Source: Stenopsyche tienmushanensis
Taxonomy: Eukaryota; Arthropoda; Insecta; Trichoptera; Stenopsychidae
Assembly: GCA_008973525.1 (NCBI GenBank)
Contig: WACJ01000069.1
Coordinates: 744,001-808,000 of the forward strand
DNA: 64,000 nucleotides
Reading direction: 5' to 3'
Shown: positions 11,591 through 22,829 of the stretch, piece after piece
Layout: the number at the start of each line of letters is the position of its first letter
Numbering within the stretch: the stretch's first letter is position 1
The notes under the pieces: generated by a model
Seen by the model: only the letters and a program-made list of their open reading frames with translations
What the model was told of the DNA's origin: nothing
The model's database searches: none
Position numbers and translations under genes: made by a program

Positions 11591-12054
11591 TGAGTCTCTC
11601 TCTGTAACATGGAAAAAATAATTAAACTAATATCTCCTCTACTGTTTGTGTTATTCATTTTTAAGATAAAGAAGTTTCCCTGCCACACCCTGTATACTAC
11701 AAACAGGGATTGGCAGTTTGTTTTGTCTTTGGTGGAATAAAATAAAACTATTTAAAAGTTAAGAAAATTTTATTAAAATTAATAAATATATTATTATTTG
11801 TTCGCCTTTATTTTATAATTTAATAAATTATTAAACTCTTGATTAATATATTTTAGTTATTTATATCAATCACTATATACATATCACATTCATGCTTATT
11901 TTCATTGTAAAATTAATTAACATTTAACTTGTAAAAGTCATCATTGTGAACATATTTGTAAAAATTTGAAAAATGTTAATGAGTATTTTACAAAGGTATT
12001 TCACAATAAAATTGAGAATCTTTAATGTATTTACGCTTCTTCGCGATTTTCAGG

Positions 12055-13796
12055 CTATGATTTATTGCTCATTCTACAAAAATACTAACCATTAAAAATG
12101 CAAAAAATATTTTTTACAGCAAACTTTTTACTTAAACATAAAACATGTACTTACATTGATTTTACATTTTTTTGATAGTCGGAATTTGTGTGTTTTAAAT
12201 CAGCAAATGGACAGGTAACAATACCATCAGTCAATTCTGAATAGTGTTCAATGCAGCGTTTTACATTATACTCGCCGTGATCAAATACTATGTATCTTAT
12301 GCCAGACCCATAATTTGAAAACACACGTTTGACCTAAAATATTTTATTTTAAATAAAACTAAACTTAAATTTTTCCACAGATTTAACATTACACTTTACA
12401 TATGTTGAGGAATTGTTTTCAAAATTAATAAAAGATGTTAGAATTGAATATGTTAAAAACGCGAGGACATGATCATGCCAATATAACACAGATTGATATT
12501 GAAAGACCTCGACTATGTTAGGCTGATCAAATTAACAAGGACGCAAAATGTCTTTGTCTAGGCAACTAAAGGGAGAAGCCTCAGATTGAGGTGCGCATAT
12601 TTTGTAAAATTTCATATATAATCGTTGAATACAATTGACAATTGAACTTAAACTGATGATAATGTTTTTATACTTTTGTAATGAATGATCAGTTGGAAAT
12701 CATCTGAAATTACAACAGCTATCCTGATATGATCTCCTAAGCTGCCTATCAAATTAATTCAATTTATATTATAAGAGGAACTCAAACAATTAATTTATAC
12801 GAAGGAAAATTATTAATACTAAATGCAAATAGATTTTAATGAATACAGTGAGTGAATCTATGAGTGAGTACTAAAGAACGTTACAAATATTCAATTCATA
12901 CCTCATTCCAACCCCTAGCCCAATCTCTCTGGGCTTCTACAAATCCAAAATCCATCTTGATTTTCATATTAGAATCTAATAGGTATACATTTAGGTAATA
13001 TTCTATGTCCACAGCCCCATAGTGCGGAATACCTGAAAAACAACAAAATGATATAAGTTTGCTAATTTTCAGAATATAATGAAAAAGTGATAAAAACATT
13101 ATAATTTACCTATCGGATATGTAAATATTTGGTTGATAGCGATCTAAAAATTCGCAATCGATACCTTCTGCGACTAAATCAATTTTTTGGCCCATTTTAG
13201 GAGGAACTTCCACTCCTATAGGTGGGGTTTCAACTATCCGATGATGGTCAACTTTAATGTGGAAAAGAACCTCAATATTTTGATGTAAAAAATATCAATC
13301 AGACTATTAAAAATGATTGATTATATTGGTTTTTAGCATTAAAAAGGAAAATATTGTATATACTTTATATTAACTTATTATGATCCTGCTGATATTTCAT
13401 AAAAGATATTACTGTGACAACCTATACTCACCATTTTCAGTTATGATCCAATATTGAAAATCTTGCTCTCTCGAGCCATCCTTTAGAAGATTTCTACCGA
13501 AAGGTTTATCCCGTAAAACGTCTCTATAAATAATATAAGAGAGCCTTCTATACGAAGGCAAAGTCACCTAGTTTTCGCAGGTGCTCCCTTTCTGCTTTTA
13601 ATTTCCAAACTTCATTGCGAATGACATGATACCATGTTTTGCATACTAAGGGGCATGTTTTAACTAAAGATACTTTATCGACATAGCTGAGAATCTGTGC
13701 TAAAACTTCTTCGGGCAAATATATGTTTGACAGCACGTATCCATTTTCAGTCTGTGGGATGGGAATCGGAACACTTTTCACATGAATACCACCCAT
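12055..13796 (-). pseudogene. F-box only protein 2/6-like, copy 3, pseudogene
   Basis: Matching segments: 13796-13432 (exon 1), 13251-13110, 13032-12902, 12333-12155 and 12073-12055. The normal start codon is lost; the first ATG (13796) lies 16 codons inside. A 1-nt insertion in exon 1 after REHLRKL shifts the frame into LGDFAFV and a stop. A second 1-nt insertion in exon 3 (131 instead of 130 nt) breaks the FBA domain. The residues matching the WW pair of copies 1 and 2 are Arg-Cys in the KRCIEHY segment, and exon 5 has an early TAG. Splice sites remain intact (GTGAGT, GTAAAT, GTATGA, GTAAGT donors), so a non-coding or truncated F-box-only transcript is possible. Confidence 0.85.
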
Positions 13797-14130
13797 TATT
13801 TCTTTAATGGGTTTATCTATTATCTTTTATTTAAATTATTAAATTCAACAACTTGTATCTAAAGCTCGTGTGCGTATTACTCGTGAGTAGCTGAGGTATA
13901 TTTGTGAAGTCACCGGCTGTCGTTATGACAGATACAATATGTGATGTTGCCATATCACTAAATTATTTTCTCGATCAACGAATTAATTTCAACGATGGAC
14001 ATTTTTAAACTCAACTGATTATTAAATACAGATTGTGGCTAGAAAAATTATTTGATTGAACGGTTATATAAATTTGAGCTTACTGTTTGATTTAGCCACC
14101 CTTGATTCGATCAACAGCGCCACCCGAACA

Positions 14131-15534
14131 AATCTTATTTATTTATAGTCACTCCTTACATCAAAATATTTGAATTCTTCTCCAGTACAATAATTCTCAG
14201 ACAATATTAAATTAAAATACATTGAGAATTTATACATATTTAATTTTACAACAGAACATAATGCATCCAAAATAAAATCTGCATCGAATTGGTTGTAAAA
14301 TAAGATTTCTCTTTGCTTATGTCCATCACAAACAGATGCTGATGATTTATTATCTTTTTTTTTTAATTTGCAAATTATTTATTTTTCATTCCATTATAAT
14401 ATTTTTTTACTGCCCTCTATATTTCGATGAAAATATTTAATAATTCTTAAATTTATTTATTCAAATTTAGATACATTTTCGTTTAAATCTATTCATTCAT
14501 AGATGGCGCAAGCATTACACAAATATAAGATAATTTTTTTGCGTGGCATATTGTATATTGCCATTGGGAGTTCTTTGCATTTTATAAGCGATGCATTATG
14601 CATTCGACCATTATGCATAATCAAACATTATGCATAATTTAGCGGTAAGAATGAAATACACAAGTAGTAATATTGTTGCATATCATAATTTTGATTAAAG
14701 ATTAACCAATATTTTTTTTATAAAACTCTATGTCGGTATGGAGGTATTGGTAAAACAGTATTAACGAGAGAGCTTTGAATCCAATGTAAATTATTCTAAT
14801 TTGTTATTTTTTTAATCACAGGTTTTGACATTCATGTTTATCAAAAAGTTATTTGTGCATGAATAATAACAATTTTTTAAAGCTTGCATATTCTGTTAAT
14901 TAATGAATATAATACATTGTGTGCCTATTAGGTTGCGTTAAAAATAATATATACATTTGTATCACTTTTATGAATAAATTATAACGTATCAGAATTAATC
15001 AATTCATTTTATTTGTACTAGTATAGAAACAGTGGTATTTTTTTTTGTGGATTCCATTCCAACTCGGGGTATTGACGTCTTCAAATTCTGATCTTCGGCC
15101 CTCGATATGCGCGATGTTCAATTACGATTTTACTATTACACGACATGTGGGCAGATAACCGGTCCTACGTTTTCAATTGAAAGCTGGTATTTTGACGATT
15201 TCTACATGCCGCGGATCCCTTGGTAATGGGTTTGCGAACACCATTTTAAGAATCGTTGATTAGAAAGTACCTTGTATAAATATGATAAGATTTATTTATT
15301 TTATCAATCGTGCAAGACAAAGGTAACTTTAATTACGATGTTTTCTATTTGTATTAATTTATTGAAATAAACAAATAAATATTTGTAATGTTGAATGTTT
15401 GGATGTTTTTTGTCAAAAATGCGATATACATAGATAATTTTGAATGGAGATTTTGAAGGAGATTTTGTCTCTTTTTTACATATGTCGTATCGGTGTGCAT
15501 CTTTTTCTTTTGCAGTGGGGATTGTTTTAATGAA
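14131..15534. other. AT-rich upstream region of the Toll gene, no gene seen
   Basis: Starts where unit C homology ends. No coding exon is visible. It holds the ATTATGCATAAT cluster (14591-14638) and a GC-richer patch at 15060-15240 that could be regulatory. Confidence 0.5.
14591..14638. promoter_or_regulatory. Cluster of ATTATGCATAAT palindromes
   Basis: ATGCATTATGCAT at 14591-14603, then the perfect 12-bp palindrome ATTATGCATAAT at 14610-14621 and again at 14627-14638, spaced 17 bp. ATGCAT/ATGCATAAT is similar to POU/homeodomain sites. It is about 1.35 kb upstream of the Toll start codon. Function is inferred only. Confidence 0.35.
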
Positions 15535-15975
15535 TAAAGGCGAGAGGGGGAGCGAGAGGCGTGTCGCCGTCTCGCTCGTCGACCGGAGTGGCCGTACGGT
15601 GGCGACGCAGCGGGCGAATCGCGCAACGCGCCACTCCGTCGAGCGAGCGGCGAGCCGTTCGGATCAGTTTGCGCTCGACACTGACGCGAAGAGGACGCGC
15701 TCGTCCTCGCGGCTCCGCGCTAATCGCTATCGATACGCGAACGCACCGCACTGCGAATCGATACGCGTCCCGCATACTTACGCAAAGTTGACGATGTACG
15801 TCAGGTGATACTCGAAAAATTGTGTCGTTTCAAATGATGTCGTTTCTGTGAAATGGAGACATCGTATGCGTTATCGTCTCGGAAGATCCCAGTTCGCGCG
15901 GCGCGATAACGATGCGATCGATCGCGCGCGCGTGATGTAGGAGAGCTTTCCCGAGTTTCTCGCCAGAGTCTCGAG
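15535..15975 (+). promoter_or_regulatory. CpG-rich 5' region of the Toll gene
   Basis: A sharp rise in GC and CpG content from about 15540, in contrast to AT-rich flanks, continues into the coding region. No clear TATA box was seen; a CpG-rich, TATA-less promoter and 5' UTR are plausible. A GT at 15805 (CAGGTGATA) could be a leader-intron donor, but no matching acceptor is obvious. Transcription start unknown. Confidence 0.4.
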
Positions 15976-18900
15976 ATGTTCGGGAGGCTGCTGGCGACGG
16001 TCCTCCTGGCGAGCCTTCTCGGCCGGGTCGCCGCGGAGCCCGCCGACCGCTGCGCCCTTTCGCAGCGACCCCCCGACGAGCTCGGCAGGCTGCGCGCCGA
16101 CTGCCGCGTGAGGACCCTCGACGCCGAGGGCGCCGGCCTCAACGCCTTCAACCCGGAGGGCGTCTTCGAGCTGCGCGTCGATTGCAACCGCGTCCTCCTC
16201 TTCGAGAGCTTCCTGCGCCCGCGCTACTTCGAGAACTTCTCCAAGTTCGACGCGCTCGCGCTCGAGGGCTGCAAGCTCCTCCACCTGCCCGCGGACACCT
16301 TCGAGAACATGCGCCAGCTCAAGCGGCTGACGATCAGCTCGCACAACTCCGAGTGGGGCCCCTCCAAGAGCCTCGAGGTCCACGCGGGCTCCTTCAGCGG
16401 GCTCCGCGAGCTCCAGACGCTCGAGCTCAGCGACAACAACATCCGCGCCGTCCCGGAGGACGCCTTCTGCTCCCTCGGCAACCTGCAGACGCTCAACTTG
16501 ACCCGCAACCGCCTCCGGTCGAGCGAGCGCCTCGGCCTCACCGCGGAGTGCGCCGCCGGAGCGAGCCTCCACAACCTCGACCTCAGCCACAACGAGATCC
16601 GCTCGCTCCCGGAGGGCTCCGGCCTCTCCCGCCTGCGGCGCCTCCAGCGCCTCTCCCTCCAGCACAACAACGTCTCCGAGATCTCCGGCGAGGCCTTCGT
16701 CGGCCTCATCTCGCTGCGGTACCTGAACCTCTCCGACAACCGCCTCGAGACCCTCCCCGAGGGGATCTTCGCCAGCTCGAGGGAGCTCCGGGAGATCGTC
16801 CTCAAGAACAACATGATCTACGAGCTGGCCAAGGGAGTCTTCCATCGTCTCGAGCAGCTCCTCACGCTCGACCTGTCCAACAACCAGCTCTCGAGCAACC
16901 ACATCGACGACGGGACCTTCCTCGGGCTCATAAGGCTCGTCGTCCTCAAGCTGTCTCACAACGCCCTCACGAGGATAGACGGGAAGACTTTCAAGGATCT
17001 GTTCTTCCTGCAGATCCTCGACTTGCGGAACAACTCCATCGGTTTCGTCGAAGACAACGCGTTCCTTCCCCTCTACAATCTGCACACGCTAAATCTGGCC
17101 GAGAACAGGCTGCACACGATCAACCAACATCTCTTCAACGGCCTCTTCGTCCTCACCAAGTTGACGCTGAACAACAATCTCCTCGTGAACATCGATCGGA
17201 TGGCGTTCACGAACTGCTCCGATCTCAAAGAGCTCGACCTGAGCTCCAATCAGATAACGCGAGTGCCGGAAGCGCTGTGGGAGCTGTCGTTTCTGAAGAC
17301 GCTCGACTTGGGCGAGAATCAAATAAGCGATTTTCAAAACGGATCGTTCAAAAACCTCGGCCAGCTGACCGGGCTCCGATTGATCGACAATCAGATCGGC
17401 AACCTGACGACCGGGATGCTCTGGGACCTTCCGAGTCTGCAAGTGTTGAATTTGGCCCGCAACAAAATCCAGAGCGTCGAAAGGGGAACGTTCGATCGGA
17501 ACACGCAGCTCGAAGCGATCCGCCTGGACGCGAACTTCATCTCCGACATCAACGGCGTCTTCTCGTCCCTCGCGACGCTGTTGTGGTTGAATCTCTCCGA
17601 AAATCATCTAGTGTGGTTCGATTACGCGTTCATTCCGAACAATCTCAAGTGGTTAGACATTCACGGAAATTTCATAGAACATTTAGGAAATTATTATAAA
17701 ATTCAACAAGAAATTCGCGTAAAGACTCTGGACGCAAGTCATAATAGAATAGTACTGTTGACGCCGATGTCCATTCCGAACAGCGTCGAACTCTTGTTCA
17801 TCAACAACAATTTCATCAGTAACATTCAAGTGAACACGTTCCTGGACAAGGCGAATCTGTCGAGGGTGGATATGTACGCGAACGACCTGGTGCGGCTCCC
17901 TCTGAACAGCCTGCTCCTGTCTCCCGTGCCGAAGGGACGGTCCCTTCCCGAGTTCTACGTGGGAGGCAATCCGTTCCACTGCGACTGCGCCATGGAATGG
18001 TTGCCTCTCATCAACAACATGACCCACGTGCGACAATATCCGAGGGTCATGGACTTGGAGAACGTCATGTGCAAGATGACGCACTCCCGGGGCACGACGC
18101 ACATGCCGCTCACCGCCGTCAAGTCGACCGACTTCCTGTGTAGATACGAAACCCACTGTTTCGCCCTGTGCCATTGTTGCGACTTCGACGCCTGCGATTG
18201 CGAAATGACGTGCCCCCAGAACTGCTCCTGCTATCACGATCAGCCGTGGAGCACGAACGTCGTCGATTGCTCCGGTCAGCGGGTGATCGAAATCCCGCAT
18301 CGGATCCCGATGGACGCGACGGAGGTCTATCTGGACGGCAACGACTTCAGAGAGCTGCAGAATCACGTATTCATAGGTAGGAAGAACATGCGAGTGTTGT
18401 TTGTGAACGGAAGTGGCGTGGAAAACATCCAAAATAGAACATTTACGGGTCTGAGCGCGTTGCAGTCGTTGCACTTGGAGGACAATAAGTTAGTGGATTT
18501 GAAAGGGTATGAATTCGAACGTTTGAACAATCTGCGAGAACTCTATTTGCAGAACAATCTCATAGAGCACATCGGCAATATGACTTTCGCTCAGTTGTAT
18601 TCGTTGGAGACGCTGCGTCTCGACGGCAATCGCCTCGTGTCCTATCCGATCTGGCAGTTGAACTTGAACACGGGTCTCCGGGAGCTGTCGCTCGGAAACA
18701 ATCGGTGGTCGTGCAAGTGTAAATTTTTACAAGACTTTACGTCGTTCGTGGCGGACAACGCCCTCAAAGTGGCGGACAGTGCGGACATCTCGTGCTGGAG
18801 CGGCGATCCCAAGTCGCCCCAGAAGAGAGAGCTCGATTTGAACGGGACCGCTTGCAGCGATTTTTACGCCGGGGGCTCCGTCATCGACAACATGTTCGTC

Positions 18901-19731
18901 TCGGACTATCTTCCGATGATGGTGCTGACGCTCTGCGGCTTCCTCCTCATCCTGCTCGCTCTCGTGCTCGCCTTCGTCTTCCGGGATCCGATCAGGGTCT
19001 GGCTCTTCGCCAACTACGGCATAAGACTGTTCAGCTTCGGAGGGGGCTACGAGGAGCGAGAGAAGCTCTACGACGGCTACGTCTGCTACAGCCCGAAGGA
19101 CGAGGAGTTCGTCGTGCAGGCGATAGCGGCCGAGCTCGAGAACGGGAGTCCGCCCTTTCAGCTGTGTCTTCACTATCGCGACCTCCCGCACCGGGGGTCG
19201 CCCTATACGCCCGTGTCCCCGGTCGTCCTCGAGGCGGCCGAGGCTTCGAAGCGCGTCATCCTGGTGCTGACGAGGAACTTCCTGCAGACGGAGTGGTCCC
19301 GGTTCGAATTCCGACAGGCGCTTCACGAGGCGCTCAAGGGTAGGATATTCAAGCTGGTGCTCGTCGAGGAGGGTCACATCGCGCCCGAGGCCGAGTCCGA
19401 TCCCGATCTCAGGCCCTATCTGAAGACCGGTTCGAGGGTGAGATGGGGCGAGAAGAGATTCCGCGAGAGGCTGAGGTACGCGATGCCGGGCCCCCGGAAG
19501 GCCGCCGCCCACTACAGGCGGAACATCAACACATACACGCTCGACTCTTCCGTGGGCGGTCCGCGAGTCCTCGACGGCGGCAAGGCCGGGGCGGAGGCGC
19601 CGGTCGCGGCGCTCGGCCCGGAGCGCCCTCACTCCGATCACATCTATTCCTCGATAGACTCCGACTATTCCACTCTGGAGCGAGGGGCGCGAGGCTGGAG
19701 GGCCCCCAACGTCCAGGCCTACCTCGTCTAA
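15976..19731 (+). CDS. 18w/Toll-7: Toll-like receptor of the Toll-7/18-wheeler clade
   Basis: A single-exon, 1251-aa type I membrane receptor. It has a signal peptide (1 to about 20), roughly twenty LRRs (about 85-650, with the family motif HNSEWGP), a first LRR C-cap (FHCDCAMEW, Cys669/671), a Cys-rich linker (722-752), a second LRR block (about 765-900), a second C-cap (Cys913/915) and a membrane span (979-1002). A cytoplasmic TIR domain follows (1031-1171, from LYDGYVCYSPKDEEFV), then an 80-aa tail with HIYSSIDSDYSTLE (1222-1235) and the end NVQAYLV. Two cysteine clusters, no introns and this tail are typical of long insect Tolls, and the tail and linker match what I know of Toll-7/18w. 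Drosophila relatives act in epithelial cell intercalation and some antiviral or autophagy responses; ligand here unknown. The TIR BB-loop region (RDLPHRGSPYTP) departs from the common RDFPVG form. The ATG is the first in frame before the signal peptide. Confidence 0.95.
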   Translation: MFGRLLATVLLASLLGRVAAEPADRCALSQRPPDELGRLRADCRVRTLDAEGAGLNAFNPEGVFELRVDCNRVLLFESFLRPRYFENFSKFDALALEGCKLLHLPADTFENMRQLKRLTISSHNSEWGPSKSLEVHAGSFSGLRELQTLELSDNNIRAVPEDAFCSLGNLQTLNLTRNRLRSSERLGLTAECAAGASLHNLDLSHNEIRSLPEGSGLSRLRRLQRLSLQHNNVSEISGEAFVGLISLRYLNLSDNRLETLPEGIFASSRELREIVLKNNMIYELAKGVFHRLEQLLTLDLSNNQLSSNHIDDGTFLGLIRLVVLKLSHNALTRIDGKTFKDLFFLQILDLRNNSIGFVEDNAFLPLYNLHTLNLAENRLHTINQHLFNGLFVLTKLTLNNNLLVNIDRMAFTNCSDLKELDLSSNQITRVPEALWELSFLKTLDLGENQISDFQNGSFKNLGQLTGLRLIDNQIGNLTTGMLWDLPSLQVLNLARNKIQSVERGTFDRNTQLEAIRLDANFISDINGVFSSLATLLWLNLSENHLVWFDYAFIPNNLKWLDIHGNFIEHLGNYYKIQQEIRVKTLDASHNRIVLLTPMSIPNSVELLFINNNFISNIQVNTFLDKANLSRVDMYANDLVRLPLNSLLLSPVPKGRSLPEFYVGGNPFHCDCAMEWLPLINNMTHVRQYPRVMDLENVMCKMTHSRGTTHMPLTAVKSTDFLCRYETHCFALCHCCDFDACDCEMTCPQNCSCYHDQPWSTNVVDCSGQRVIEIPHRIPMDATEVYLDGNDFRELQNHVFIGRKNMRVLFVNGSGVENIQNRTFTGLSALQSLHLEDNKLVDLKGYEFERLNNLRELYLQNNLIEHIGNMTFAQLYSLETLRLDGNRLVSYPIWQLNLNTGLRELSLGNNRWSCKCKFLQDFTSFVADNALKVADSADISCWSGDPKSPQKRELDLNGTACSDFYAGGSVIDNMFVSDYLPMMVLTLCGFLLILLALVLAFVFRDPIRVWLFANYGIRLFSFGGGYEEREKLYDGYVCYSPKDEEFVVQAIAAELENGSPPFQLCLHYRDLPHRGSPYTPVSPVVLEAAEASKRVILVLTRNFLQTEWSRFEFRQALHEALKGRIFKLVLVEEGHIAPEAESDPDLRPYLKTGSRVRWGEKRFRERLRYAMPGPRKAAAHYRRNINTYTLDSSVGGPRVLDGGKAGAEAPVAALGPERPHSDHIYSSIDSDYSTLERGARGWRAPNVQAYLV

Positions 19732-19908
19732 CCGCCCTTTCCCCATCTGTACAAATGTGAATAGTGTATATAGACGATACCGCCTAAGTTTGTAAGTCAT
19801 TTACCAAAACTTGAAACATACCTAATAGTTATATAACGAATGCGGTGATAAATTGCTGATTTTTTTATAAAAATTATATAAATATATATTAAAGAAAATA
19901 ATAAGATG

Positions 19909-19990
19909 AATAAAGACTGTTGTAAAAATGTATATAGGATACAATCGATCTATATTATTACCGTGAATGAAATATTTATACCTGAATAAA
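19909..19990 (+). terminator. Polyadenylation signals of the Toll gene
   Basis: AATAAA at 19909-19914 and 19985-19990, about 180 and 255 bp after the stop codon, in AT-rich sequence. Either could end the transcript; the second is followed by GTTGTG, a plausible GU-rich downstream element. Confidence 0.5.
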
Positions 19991-19999
19991 GTTGTGCGC

Positions 20000-22799
20000 A
20001 ATTTCTAAAATCAGTGTTTTCATTATTTTTGACACCCCGATGGGATCACTCGACACGTTGCAAGAAACGGACATGGTATTTATTTATTATAATCAAAATT
20101 CACCATTAAATGCACCGCAAAGAGAGCGAGGATCATCTTATTCTATGTTGTACATATCTATCCACTTTTGTAAATTGTATAAAGTATTTTTGTATAGAAA
20201 GACTTTTGAAATCGAAGACTCGCCAATGCGAAAAGTGAACTTGGAATAAAATGATACTCGACCTGTGATATCTGCATAACCTATGAAATATTGTACACTT
20301 TGCATAATCGAAAATGATAAAACTTATAAAATTCTGGTAGAAATTGTCATAGCATAACTGATTTTTTATATCCTTGTACATCTGCCACTTAAAATCATAT
20401 TTTTATATGCATTTAAAGCAAGAACGAATTGAATAATTTTCCGCCGATGGAATCGAGCAATGACAGACGTACAAGGATACATATATGAGTATTGCCGATG
20501 AATTTGATTAAAAATGCTTATAAATTATTGAATGATTGAAACATACTGTAATATATTGTGATGCATCGAGAATAAAATGCATTTGACTAAAATAAAAACA
20601 TGTCTTTTTGTATACTACAATTTTGCGCTGAGGGATCATAAATAATATCATACGCACATGGAGAAATATTTATCCTATTTATACGCCATCCGCTTAAAAA
20701 ATATCTGCACCAGAGCATTTGCTCCGAGTGCACTATTCTCATAAATATTGTCGGAAAAACGGACTAGTTTCTTGAACACGTTAAATATACAGCGACTGGC
20801 GGAACCGGTATATTTTCTAATAAATTCAACTGCAATATAACCGAGAGACATTTTTCAATTACTGTATAATGCGTCGACTGTACCATGGATCTTTTAAAAC
20901 ATATTTTTTCTTATAGATAATTTATTATGAATTTATTTGAAAGCCGTTGTCGTTAAATATGAGCTCGTTCGGAATGGATCGAGACCTTTATCTGGGTGGT
21001 GATCTTTATTTTTACAACAAAAACCCTTGGAAGAATTCCTGGGGCGCTTTCGGGGGATGGTACACACATAGTTCATTCAAAATCCAGGTAGTTTTAGAAA
21101 ATGAAGAAATATTAACACGCCTGGTTGGACATTTTGCATTCAGTCAAATTTAATACAACTCTGATTAAATGAGAAGACTCACATTCCATGTAATCTGTGA
21201 TAATCAATACTTTTTAAAATGACAAATCAAATCATATTAAAATATCCATGCCCTCATATTAAATGAAGATTAACAGCTAAATAAATATATTTCGCGACGA
21301 TTTGGTTATGTTTTGGACTTTAGGTAAATCATTGGCAAAAATATATTTAATGATGTTGAAGAGATATATAAATAATAGTAAAAATAATGATTAAATTGCA
21401 AGAATAAACGTATTTTATAGACGCGTATCGATAGTATTGATGAATCGATAATAAAAGACATCAACGAGCGGCTAAGCGTAAAACCTCCTTTGATTGTTCG
21501 GACGGAAATCGATCGATAATCATCATTTCATTGCTTAATCGAGTAAATTTATGATAATATATAAATGAAAGATCTAGAATATTTTTATGCATGTAATTTG
21601 AACTTTCTGAAATTTCAAAATATTGATCAAAAATGCCTAGATCGTGATTAACTTTTCATCCAAAATTCCATTTGTGTGTACTTTCGAGATAAAATTTCTT
21701 CAATACGAGTATATTTTATGAGAGATGAAGATGAAGTTATTTTTGGGCCTTCAACTTCTTATAAAATTTTGTGAGGATACTATTTGTTTTTGATCACAAT
21801 TATTGCATTTCGCGATTTAAGATTTTTATTCTTGGGTTTGAAACATTTTATGAATTTTATAGAAGCATCCAACTATGATAAATAACTGGGGTTGATTCTA
21901 ATTTTTTATAAGTTTATCGAAATAATCATTACATAAGGGTTTTGTTTGTCATCATCACTAATCATTAAGCGGAGGCGTTTTCTTATTGTGGAATGTTTTT
22001 TTAGTCGTATCTTGAGTTCTATGCTAGTCAATGTTAAGTATAATAGATCTTACTTTGTGATCCCATATTACAAGTTTAGCAAGTCCTATTATTCAACCAG
22101 TATTTTCAGTTGATTCCATTACATTTTAATTTTCATCGATAATTAAAGATAGTTTCTAATGGCTGAATTGCTTGAAACTTCCTTCAGCAGTATCTAGACT
22201 TCAAAATTTATAATTTTTGATTGTTTATATTTGGTGCTTCTTTCAGTGGGTCTTTCACGATCTAAATTGAATAGATTTAATCCCATTTGTCCAGTCAATT
22301 TTAAGGCTTTCCTTATGCTTTTTGTGTTAAAATGCTAAGCAATTTTATCCTTTTTATCTGTACTGTTGTATCTTGACATTTTATTCAAATTCGTCAGTAA
22401 GATTTATCCATTCTATCTTTAGTTGGCATTTAATGTTGACGATCTAATGTTTTTGTTGGATGAAATCACTTTGACGTTATTATAAATTCATTGCATTGAT
22501 ACCTTGATATAATGTAGGCGTATTTTAAGAATATCGTACAATTGGGGGGTTGATTATAATTATTAAAAAAAATGTTGACATTGCGTTAATTCTTTATGGG
22601 AATACCGAGGAAATAAATATTTTCTCAGAGTAATCAATGAAAGCCCCCGGATCTTCGTACGCAGTGTGTAATGTGACCCTTCTGGGACATATTTATTATG
22701 TTGTAGAGCTTTTATTGTTGTACGCGCGTTTTAGTATCGGATATTTCATAAGGTCTACAAAAATCTACGCCGTAAAAGTCGTCGTCCTAAAATATTTCA
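20000..22799. other. AT-rich intergenic DNA, no gene seen
   Basis: Only short, unconserved-looking ORFs. A further AATAAA occurs at about 20572. No repeat family was recognised. Confidence 0.5.
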
Positions 22800-22829
22800 G
22801 GCTCACTTTTTTTTAATACAGCCAGGTCC

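Larger units (their letters stand above)
1..14130. repeat. Tandem triplication carrying three F-box genes
   Basis: Three diverged direct units: A about 1-5050, B about 5185-11590, C about 11592-14130. Each begins with a shared stretch ending in ATATCTCCTCTACT, a short hairpin and a CTTTGGTGGAATAAAATAAA-like block. Each continues through the minus-strand F-box exons 5' flank included; units A and B end in a reverse-transcriptase fragment. At about 11590 unit B's RT fragment runs directly into the start of unit C, which marks a duplication junction. Units differ by insertions: a mariner relic in A, hAT/Tigger and a long-TIR MITE in B. Boundaries were judged by eye. Confidence 0.85.

Noticed and set aside
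15871..17085. 404-codon minus-strand open frame opposite the Toll gene
   Set aside because: Low-complexity Glu/Val/Leu-rich translation produced by the GC-rich LRR codons read backwards; a shadow of the receptor gene.
16182..17699. 505-codon plus-strand frame overlapping Toll
   Set aside because: Pro/Arg/Gln-rich shadow in another frame of the same GC-rich exon.
18727..19800. 357-codon minus-strand frame opposite the TIR region
   Set aside because: Shadow frame, no recognisable domain, extends past the Toll stop only by chance.
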